Shown here one piece after another: positions 1 to 4,805 of a DNA stretch of 7,317 bases. Under the pieces are notes generated by a model, which saw only the letters and a list, made by a program, of their open reading frames with translations, had not been told where the DNA came from and did no database searches. Within the stretch, counting starts at the first letter, position 1. The number at the start of each line of letters is the position of its first letter. Both the position numbers and the translations under genes were made by a program. The stretch spans positions 1-7,317 of the forward strand of contig JAHZBS010000116.1 of assembly GCA_019423265.1 (NCBI GenBank), read 5' to 3'. This DNA comes from Clostridiales bacterium. GTDB lineage: Bacteria > Bacillota_A > Clostridia > Lachnospirales > Bianqueaceae.

Positions 1-107
1 TCAATGGTAAGTGGTAGAGTCTAAAAATAGGGAGACCGGCGTAGAAAAATAGGGGGAGAAGGGAGCGAGCGAAGTGAAAATGCACGCCGGTTGGGAGAGA
101 GATGAGA
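1..107. repeat. Diverged direct repeat, copy 1
   Basis: This is a non-coding, purine-rich module that recurs 132 bp downstream. In the first 32 bases the two copies differ at only two positions (TCAATGG.A.GTGGTAGAG followed by TCTAAAAATAGGG). The later part (AAGGGAG...CGAAGTG.AAATGCACGC) is also shared, with small indels. Inside the copy, ACCGGCGT (35-42) is the exact reverse complement of ACGCCGGT (84-91), so a transcript could form an 8-bp stem closing a 41-nt loop. The copy begins at the window edge, so the true left boundary and any further copies cannot be seen. No open frame with a ribosome binding site covers it. Its function is unknown; it resembles a dispersed intergenic repeat. Confidence 0.75.
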
Positions 108-132
108 GGAGAGGGCGTGCAGAAGGAAGAGG

Positions 133-236
133 TCAATGGCATGTGGTAGAGTCTAAAAATAGGGAACCGGCGTAGAAAAAAGGAGAGAAGGGAGTAAACG
201 AAGTGGAAATGCACGCTGGGCTGGAGTAAAATGAGA
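133..236. repeat. Diverged direct repeat, copy 2
   Basis: This is the second copy of the module at 1-107, sharing the TCAATGG...TCTAAAAATAGGG head and the CGAAGTGGAAATGCACGC tail and ending at ATGAGA. The 5' stem arm ACCGGCGT is kept (166-173). The 3' arm has become ACGCTGGG (213-220), which keeps most pairs if one G-U pair is allowed. The 25 bp between the copies (108-132) are not repeated after copy 2, so the repeated unit is about 105 bp, not the whole 132-bp period. Downstream, 237-309 holds nothing I can recognise. Confidence 0.75.
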
Positions 237-309
237 TAGCCCCCGTATTGTTTGCAGGGCGAAGTTTACAAGAGCCGCGAATAGTGGAAAAACGGTTTTA
301 TGCGTGGGC

Positions 310-368
310 AAAAAAAGAAGCGGATCAGATTGAGAGCCGCTTAAAGGAGCTGGACAATCTGATCCGCT
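310..368 (-). terminator. Intrinsic terminator of melA
   Basis: Read on the minus strand, a perfect 14-bp stem (355-368 with 319-332, core GCGGATCAGATTG / CAATCTGATCCGC) closes a 22-nt loop. It is followed at once by TTCTTTTTTT (319 down to 310). It lies about 58 bp past the melA stop codon and in the right orientation, so it should end the melA transcript. The plus strand lacks a U-tract after the stem, so it is not clearly bidirectional. Confidence 0.9.
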
Positions 369-425
369 GTCTGTGCGAGAATCAGCGTACGACATACATA
401 CTAAGCCATGTGTCTAGTTCATAGT

Positions 426-1736
426 TTAATGATACTTGGGCAGCCAATCCCCGTGAGCCTCGATGAGATCGTCGCACAGCGAACGGATATCGTCGATGGA
501 CAGCTCGGACGAGGTGTGGGGGTCCAGCATGGCAGCCATGTAGATGTATTCCTTTTTCAACGTTTCCGCTGCTTTAATAGTCAGCAACTGAACATTGATG
601 TTGGTGCGGTTCAGGGCTGCACACTGTTCCGGCAGATCTCCAACATAGCAAGGATTGATTCCATTGCGGTCAACCAGACAGGGGACTTCCACACAGGCAT
701 TTTGCGGGAGGTTTGTGATTAAACCGGTGTTGAGCACGTTTCCGTGGATGCGGTACGGCGTGTCATTCATAACGGCCTGAATAATGTAGGAAGCAAATTC
801 ATGGGTCTTTTTGTGTTCAATATGGGAATCATGGAGGAGACTCTCCCGCATCTCATTCCAGCCGTTGATCTGATTGACGCAGCGGCGAGGATACTCGTCC
901 AGAGGGATCTTGAAGCGGTCGATGAGTTCCGGATACTTATCCTTGATGAAATAGGGACCATATTCTGCATTATGTTCGCTGGACTCGGTTATATAGTAGC
1001 CAAAATGTTTCATAAGCTCAAGGCGAACCAAGTCCCTGCCCTCCGTATTGTATGCAGGGTCGCTGGCGCGGCGCTTGATCTCAGGATACAGGTCGTTGCC
1101 GTTTAAGTCCTCGATCTTCAACAGCCAAGCCTGGTGATTGATGCCGGCGATCTCCCAGCGCGTTTTGTCTTTGTACTCGTCCATGCCCAAAGTATCCAGA
1201 AGTCCGTTGGCGCAAGACTGAACAGAATGGCAAAGGCCAACGGTGCGGATATTGGTAAAGCGGTGCATATATCCGGAGAGCATGGCCATGGGATTGGTGT
1301 AGTTTAAGAAGATGGCGTTGGGGCAGAGGCGCTCCATATCATCCGCATACGCCTTCATGACGGGGATGGTGCGCAGGGCGCGAAAGATCCCGCCAATGCC
1401 CAGGGTGTCCGCAATGGTCTGGCGAAGTCCGTACTTTTTCGGAACTTCAAAGTCTGTGATGGTGCAGGGATCATACAGCCCTACCTGAATGGCGTTGACG
1501 ACAAAATCAGCGCCGCGGAAGGCGACTTCCTTGTCCAGAGTCTGGTGGATATGCGCTTTTCCCTGGGCAGTTGCATTGATATTCGTCAGGATCTGATAGG
1601 AATCATCCAGGCGTTTCGGATCGATGTCAAACAGGCATACTTCGAAATCGCCCAGTTCCGGAGTCAGAATACAGTCGCCGATGACGTTTCTCGCGAAGAC
1701 GGTGCTGCCGGCGCCGACAAATGTGATTTTAATCAT
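426..1736 (-). CDS. melA: Alpha-galactosidase, glycoside hydrolase family 4 (MelA type)
   Basis: This is a cytoplasmic enzyme of 436 residues that hydrolyses alpha-galactosides such as melibiose. GH4 enzymes use NAD+ and a divalent metal, usually Mn2+, in a redox-assisted mechanism. The N-terminal Rossmann motif GAGSTVFARN is at residues 8-17. Asn-Tyr-Thr-Asn-Pro-Met (145-150) and GINHQAW (198-204) are GH4 hallmarks. The subgroup motif GLCHSVQ (167-173) supplies the presumed metal ligands Cys169 and His201. Within GH4, CHSV marks alpha-galactosidases, while CHEV marks alpha-galacturonidases and CDMP or CNVP mark phospho-glucosidases. There is no signal peptide. The ATG is preceded by AAGGAG with an 8-nt spacer. 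The gene is divergent from the AraC-type regulator, which probably controls it, and ends in a strong terminator. No sugar transporter is adjacent in the window, so uptake must be encoded elsewhere. The family call is secure; the exact natural substrate is inferred. Confidence 0.95.
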   Translation of the reverse strand: MIKITFVGAGSTVFARNVIGDCILTPELGDFEVCLFDIDPKRLDDSYQILTNINATAQGKAHIHQTLDKEVAFRGADFVVNAIQVGLYDPCTITDFEVPKKYGLRQTIADTLGIGGIFRALRTIPVMKAYADDMERLCPNAIFLNYTNPMAMLSGYMHRFTNIRTVGLCHSVQSCANGLLDTLGMDEYKDKTRWEIAGINHQAWLLKIEDLNGNDLYPEIKRRASDPAYNTEGRDLVRLELMKHFGYYITESSEHNAEYGPYFIKDKYPELIDRFKIPLDEYPRRCVNQINGWNEMRESLLHDSHIEHKKTHEFASYIIQAVMNDTPYRIHGNVLNTGLITNLPQNACVEVPCLVDRNGINPCYVGDLPEQCAALNRTNINVQLLTIKAAETLKKEYIYMAAMLDPHTSSELSIDDIRSLCDDLIEAHGDWLPKYH

Positions 1737-1783
1737 GGTATGGTCTCCTTGTAAATCAGATTGGGACGTATCCCTTTATGGGT

Positions 1784-1812
1784 ATCATACTATAGATTTC
1801 TGACCATGACCA
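1784..1812 (-). promoter_or_regulatory. Probable melA promoter
   Basis: On the minus strand, a -35 box TGGTCA (1812-1807, 4 of 6 to consensus) and a -10 box TATGAT (1789-1784, 5 of 6) are 17 bp apart. The start site would fall near 1777, giving a leader of about 40 nt with the AAGGAG site at its end. The weak -35 with an AraC-type operator just upstream is the usual layout of an activator-dependent promoter. An overlapping alternative -10, TATAGT (1794-1789), has no good -35 partner. Confidence 0.65.
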
Positions 1813-1819
1813 GAGAAAA

Positions 1820-1848
1820 ATGTTGCAAAAACTTGTTTTTATGTTGCA
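1820..1848. promoter_or_regulatory. Tandem AraC-type operator half-sites
   Basis: Two identical copies of ATGTTGCA lie at 1820-1827 and 1841-1848, in the same direction and exactly 21 bp apart, that is, two helical turns. This is the spacing used by dimeric AraC-family activators on direct half-sites. The proximal site is 7 bp from the melA -35 box, the class II-like position. Between and partly overlapping them is AAAAAC-TT-GTTTTT (1827-1840), an AT-rich palindrome. The likely ligand is the AraC-type protein encoded at 1892-2770. Because the sites also sit just upstream of that gene, autoregulation is possible. Confidence 0.7.
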
Positions 1849-1891
1849 TATTTCGGATTTTATGATAAGATAATGCAGAGAGGGTGAGACG

Positions 1892-2770
1892 ATGGAAGAT
1901 CTTTGCAGACAGGAGAGGGACGATGACCGTTTGACTTTCACTGGAAAAAACCGTTGGGTTGTGAACAGTGCCCTCTATATTCATCAGTGCGGATTCGAGC
2001 ACTGCGCGCCGGACCACCAGTTTGGACCGGCGGTTCGAGATCACTATCTGATGCACTGTGTTTTGGACGGGGAGGGGGAATTTTTCGCCGGGGATCAGCG
2101 ATATCATCTTGAGGCCGGCCAAGGATTTCTCATCATCCCGGGCATGGTGACGACTTACCGCGCAAGCCACAGTGTACCGTGGTATTACACGTGGGTGGGA
2201 TTTAACGGCGCCGATGCGAAGCCGATCCTGAATCAGTGTGGGATCACAGCCGGCCGGCCAATCTTTGCCTTTGATGACGCGGGGAAGATGGAGCGGGTGA
2301 TTCTGACCATGTCGGAGCACTACGGAGCAGACCAGAACGGATTTACCGCTATGTCTGCCCTGTACGCCTTCTTTTCCCAGATATATCAGGCGGGCTGCCA
2401 TGACAAGGGATTCCGGTATAATCTATTGGATCTAGCGCTGGACTATATCCACAAGAACTATTCCTATCCCATCACCGTTGAATCGGTGGCCTCCCACATT
2501 GGAGTGGACCGGAGCCATCTGTTCCGGCTATTTAAAAAGGAACTGAATGTATCCGTACAAGAGTATCTTGTCAAATATCGGCTCCATCACAGCGCCTATC
2601 TGCTCGTGTCCACATCCCTTTCGGTAACCGAAGTCATGTACTCCAGCGGATTTAACGATCTTGCGAACTTCTCCAGGCAGTTTCGCAGGTGTTTTGGCTG
2701 TTCGCCGCGGGACTACCGCAAGCGCGCGTCGGAGGGACCTGTCCAAATTAATGGTAGTCCAACAAAATAA
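1892..2770 (+). CDS. AraC-family transcriptional regulator with cupin sensor domain
   Basis: This 292-residue protein has the two-domain plan of AraC/XylS sugar regulators. The N-terminal half (about 25-110) is a cupin-like ligand-binding fold with the usual pattern of a glycine-rich turn, LEAGQGFLIIPG at 73-84, and the WYYTWVGFNG strand at 97-106. This pattern is typical of MsmR/RafR-like activators of alpha-galactoside genes. The C-terminal half carries two helix-turn-helix units. The first spans about 193-214 (ITVESVA..IGVDRSHLFRLFK). The second spans about 243-276 (SVTEVMYSSGFNDLANFSRQFRRCFGCSPRDYR), which contains the AraC signature. The start is supported by GAGAGGGTGA five to six bases before the ATG. 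It is divergent from melA, with a paired operator in the shared intergenic region, so a role as melA activator is a reasonable inference. The effector (melibiose, galactose or another sugar) cannot be read from the sequence. No clear terminator follows. Confidence 0.93.
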   Translation: MEDLCRQERDDDRLTFTGKNRWVVNSALYIHQCGFEHCAPDHQFGPAVRDHYLMHCVLDGEGEFFAGDQRYHLEAGQGFLIIPGMVTTYRASHSVPWYYTWVGFNGADAKPILNQCGITAGRPIFAFDDAGKMERVILTMSEHYGADQNGFTAMSALYAFFSQIYQAGCHDKGFRYNLLDLALDYIHKNYSYPITVESVASHIGVDRSHLFRLFKKELNVSVQEYLVKYRLHHSAYLLVSTSLSVTEVMYSSGFNDLANFSRQFRRCFGCSPRDYRKRASEGPVQINGSPTK

Positions 2771-2834
2771 GATATAAATTCTTCTCTGCCTGAATAAGAT
2801 AGAATTGTGTAAAATCACAGCGGGAGGAATTGCC

Positions 2835-2924
2835 ATGGGATATGTTGCTTGTTTTATCGCAGGGGTCGTATTTGGTTTTTTGGTGGCGGCATTGTTGAAC
2901 GCCAATCACAATGACTGTGAGTAA
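2835..2924 (+). CDS. 29-residue single-pass membrane microprotein (DUF3789-like)
   Basis: A short reading frame starts at an ATG preceded by GGGAGGA (2822-2828) with a 6-nt spacer, a stronger ribosome binding site than many full-size genes have. The product is almost one transmembrane helix (about residues 3-21) with a short polar C-terminal tail, N-A-N-H-N-D-C-E. Small residues Gly10, Gly14 and Ala18 are spaced four apart, like a helix-packing glycine zipper. There are two cysteines (6 and 28). Similar tiny proteins in Clostridia are grouped as DUF3789, of unknown function; that link is from general resemblance, not a search. It sits 40 nt before tgt on the same strand and is probably co-transcribed with it. 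A chance frame is possible, but the ribosome binding site, hydrophobic pattern and position argue for a real gene. Confidence 0.65.
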   Translation: MGYVACFIAGVVFGFLVAALLNANHNDCE

Positions 2925-2941
2925 TCGGATCACCCATCCGA
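2925..2941 (+). other. Small hairpin between microprotein and tgt
   Basis: TCGGAT (2925-2930) pairs exactly with ATCCGA (2936-2941) across a CACCC loop. It begins right after the microprotein stop codon and ends 9 nt before the tgt Shine-Dalgarno AAGGAGA (2951-2957). There is no U-tract, so it is not a terminator. It may be a weak mRNA structure between the two genes, or chance. Confidence 0.35.
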
Positions 2942-2964
2942 GGGAAAGGTAAGGAGAGACAGGT

Positions 2965-4101
2965 ATGTACAAGCTGATAAAGAGACAGGGAAATGCAAAG
3001 CGAGGAGAATACGGGACGCCCCACGGGACAATTCAGACGCCGGTTTTTATGAACGTTGGGACAGCGGCCGCCATTAAGGGGGCTGTTTCCTCCATGGATT
3101 TGAAAGCCATTGGATGTCAGGTGGAACTGTCCAACACGTACCATCTTCATGTGAGACCAGGGGACGAGATTATCTATCAGCTCGGCGGTCTGCATCGCTT
3201 TATGAATTGGGATCGCCCGATTTTGACGGATTCCGGAGGATTTCAAGTTTTTTCGCTGACCTCTCTCCGGGGAAAAATCCGGGAGGAAGGCGTAACCTTT
3301 TCCTCCCACGTCGATGGGCGAAAGATCTTCATGGGGCCGGAGGAGAGCATGCGCATCCAATCGCATCTGGCGTCCACCATCGCCATGGCCTTCGATGAGT
3401 GTCCCCCCAGCAAAGCGGACCGGCGGTACATTGAAGATTCTGTGTCCAGAACGACAAGGTGGCTAGTCCGGTGCAAGGCGGAGATGGACCGGCTGAATCG
3501 GTTAGAGGAAACGCTAAATCCCCAACAGCGCCTCTTTGGGATCAACCAGGGCGGAGTGTTGGAGGATGTCCGCGTCGAGCACGCAAAGCGGATCGCAGGG
3601 CTGAATTTGGATGGCTACGCCATCGGCGGGCTGGCCGTGGGGGAGACCCACGCGGAGATGTATCATATTCTGGAGGAGACGGTCCCCCATCTGCCGGTGG
3701 ACAAGCCAACCTATCTGATGGGCGTTGGAACGCCGGCCAATATTTTAGAGGCGGTGGACCGTGGGGTTGACTTCTTTGACTGCGTTCTCCCAGCGCGCAA
3801 TGGGCGTCATGGACACGTGTACACGCGCAGAGGCAAGATCAATCTGTGGAATGCCCAGTACCAGCTGGATACCCAGCCCATCGAGGAGGGGTGCCAGTGT
3901 CCCGCATGCCGCGATTACAGCCGGGCGTATATCCGGCATCTGCTGAAGGCCAAGGAGATGCTGGGAATGCGTCTTTGCGTTCTGCACAATCTATATTTTT
4001 ATAATACGATGATGCAGGAGATCCGGGATGCTCTGGACGAGGACCGGTATCCGGCTTACAAACGCCAGGCGCTGGCCGGATTTGAGGAGCTGGGACTTTA
4101 G
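2965..4101 (+). CDS. tgt: tRNA-guanine(34) transglycosylase, queuosine pathway
   Basis: Tgt swaps guanine at the wobble position of tRNAs for Asp, Asn, His and Tyr with preQ1, which is later made into queuosine. The 378 residues match the bacterial family length. The general-base loop LTDSGGFQ is at 87-94 (Asp89), and the substrate-pocket motif AFDECPP is at 142-148. GGLAVGE is at 221-227. The nucleophile Asp272 lies in FDCVLPARNGRHG. The zinc ligands Cys310, Cys312, Cys315 and His341 are all present. PARNGRHG replaces the PTRNARNG of E. coli-type enzymes; I recall this as common in Clostridia. The ATG has AAGGAGA with a 7-nt spacer. A partial -10-like TAGAAT at 2800-2805 upstream of the microprotein has no good -35, so the promoter is unsettled; read-through from the AraC gene is possible. 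No queA is next to it. yajC follows, a common pairing, but with its own promoter. Confidence 0.98.
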   Translation: MYKLIKRQGNAKRGEYGTPHGTIQTPVFMNVGTAAAIKGAVSSMDLKAIGCQVELSNTYHLHVRPGDEIIYQLGGLHRFMNWDRPILTDSGGFQVFSLTSLRGKIREEGVTFSSHVDGRKIFMGPEESMRIQSHLASTIAMAFDECPPSKADRRYIEDSVSRTTRWLVRCKAEMDRLNRLEETLNPQQRLFGINQGGVLEDVRVEHAKRIAGLNLDGYAIGGLAVGETHAEMYHILEETVPHLPVDKPTYLMGVGTPANILEAVDRGVDFFDCVLPARNGRHGHVYTRRGKINLWNAQYQLDTQPIEEGCQCPACRDYSRAYIRHLLKAKEMLGMRLCVLHNLYFYNTMMQEIRDALDEDRYPAYKRQALAGFEELGL

Positions 4102-4146
4102 CCGCGGGAGTTCTCGATTTGTTCACAATAATTTCCACCCTACCCC

Positions 4147-4175
4147 TTGACCTAGCTTGGCAAACAGGGTATAAT
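4147..4175 (+). promoter_or_regulatory. Near-consensus sigma-70/SigA promoter of yajC
   Basis: TTGACC (4147-4152) and TATAAT (4170-4175) are separated by exactly 17 bp, so 11 of 12 consensus bases match. The start site would be near 4182, leaving a leader of about 40 nt ending in the strong ribosome binding site AAAGGAGG. This suggests high constitutive expression of yajC independent of tgt. No operator-like repeat is visible around it. Confidence 0.9.
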
Positions 4176-4220
4176 CAAACAAGGTGTTTTTTTAGAACCG
4201 ATTTTAAAGGAGGATATCGA

Positions 4221-4694
4221 ATGTTTGTTTTATTGTCCACAGATGCGGCGGCGACCGGAAGCGGAACCGGCGGTTTGTTTGGAATGCTTGCTATCTATGC
4301 GGTCTTTATCGTGATCTTGTATTTTATTCTGATTCGTCCTCAGCGGAAGCGCCAGAAGCAGACGACGGCGATGCAGAACGCCATCACCAACGGCGACTGG
4401 GTGCTGTTAAACGACGGCATGTACGGCAAGGTAGTGAATGTTGTCAACGAATGTCTGATGGTTGAGTTTGGAACCAACCGCAGCATTATCATACCGGTGC
4501 GCCGCGACCAGATTCTCTCGGCGCAGGAACCTGATTTGACGCAGAAGAAGATCGAGGATGTGGAGCCGGAGCCGCAGGATGACCTGGTTGGCGACGATCT
4601 TGAGGAAGACGGCTTGGATGATTACGACAAGTATCTTCTGGAGGAAGCCGATAAGAAATCCAACAAGAAGAGCCCGTTCAAGAAGAAAAAATGA
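4221..4694 (+). CDS. yajC: Preprotein translocase accessory subunit YajC
   Basis: YajC is a small inner-membrane partner of the Sec translocase (SecYEG-SecDF). The 157-residue product has a short N-terminal stretch and one transmembrane helix at about 18-38. The family hallmark FILIRPQRKRQK follows at 35-46. A conserved soluble domain runs to about residue 100 (GDWVLLNDGMYGKV at 58-71, then IPVRRDQIL at 91-99). Residues about 103-142 form an acidic tail rich in Asp and Glu, and the last 13 residues are strongly basic (Lys-rich). This makes the protein clearly longer than the roughly 110 residues of E. coli YajC. The start is set by AAAGGAGG with an appropriate spacer. A longer frame back to a TTG at 4119 would run through the promoter and is not credible. 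The gene is flanked by its own promoter and terminator, so it is a single-gene unit; secDF is not beside it. Confidence 0.95.
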   Translation: MFVLLSTDAAATGSGTGGLFGMLAIYAVFIVILYFILIRPQRKRQKQTTAMQNAITNGDWVLLNDGMYGKVVNVVNECLMVEFGTNRSIIIPVRRDQILSAQEPDLTQKKIEDVEPEPQDDLVGDDLEEDGLDDYDKYLLEEADKKSNKKSPFKKKK

Positions 4695-4706
4695 GTTTGA
4701 CGAAGG

Positions 4707-4746
4707 ATCCCTTTTTCGAGCCTCGGGGCCGGAGAAGGGATTTTTT
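4707..4746 (+). terminator. Intrinsic terminator of yajC
   Basis: ATCCCTTTTTC (4707-4717) pairs with GGAGAAGGGAT (4731-4741), eleven pairs including two G-U. The loop can fold further through GCC (4720-4722) and GGC (4727-4729). The stem leads into TTTTTT (4741-4746). It starts 12 bp after the yajC stop. It separates yajC from the ABC operon, although read-through may still feed the downstream genes, which lack an obvious promoter. Confidence 0.85.
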
Positions 4747-4759
4747 ACCCTATAAAAAG

Positions 4760-4774
4760 TCCGCCGAAGGCGGA
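4760..4774. other. Compact hairpin in the leader of the ABC operon
   Basis: TCCGCC (4760-4765) and GGCGGA (4769-4774) form a perfect 6-bp GC-rich stem with a GAA loop, about 30 bp before the ABC start codon. On the minus strand the same hairpin is followed by CTTTTTA, so it could be a weak leftward terminator, although no leftward gene precedes it. On the plus strand it would be a leader structure. A TATAAA at 4751-4756 could be a -10 box, but no -35 is found at the right distance. Confidence 0.45.
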
Positions 4775-4805
4775 ATTCTTGAATGAATGGGAGAAAGTAT
4801 ATCGT

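Noticed and set aside
153..395. Minus-strand 80-residue frame
   Set aside because: It runs through the repeat and the melA terminator, has low-complexity Pro/Leu/Phe-rich composition and no ribosome binding site.
230..424. Plus-strand open frame that might be the tail of a transposase or other gene
   Set aside because: It has no start codon with a ribosome binding site, overlaps a perfect terminator stem and a repeat copy, and matches no family I can name with confidence.
243..1058. Shared CCGTATTGT.TGCAGGG at about 244-260 and inside melA at about 1042-1058
   Set aside because: The match is 16 of 17 bases but does not extend on either side, so it gives no support for a melA duplication and may be chance.
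744..1106. Plus-strand 120-residue frame inside melA
   Set aside because: It is an antisense shadow of conserved GH4 sequence with no independent signals.
1790..2401. Minus-strand 203-residue frame across the AraC gene
   Set aside because: It is antisense to a gene with clear AraC domains, covers the intergenic operator and promoter, and its translation has no recognisable domain.
2766..2801. AATAAGATA direct repeat (2766-2774 and 2793-2801) upstream of the microprotein as an operator
   Set aside because: It is an AT-rich 9-mer with a 27-bp spacing and no associated good promoter; too weak to call.
4119..4220. Upstream TTG extension of yajC
   Set aside because: It would translate through the near-consensus promoter at 4147-4175. 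The ATG at 4221 has an excellent ribosome binding site and begins at the usual YajC N-terminus.
4779..4805. TTG start for the first ABC gene
   Set aside because: It has only a weak purine run upstream, overlapping the hairpin. ATG 4806 has a better-placed Shine-Dalgarno and fits the family's N-terminus.
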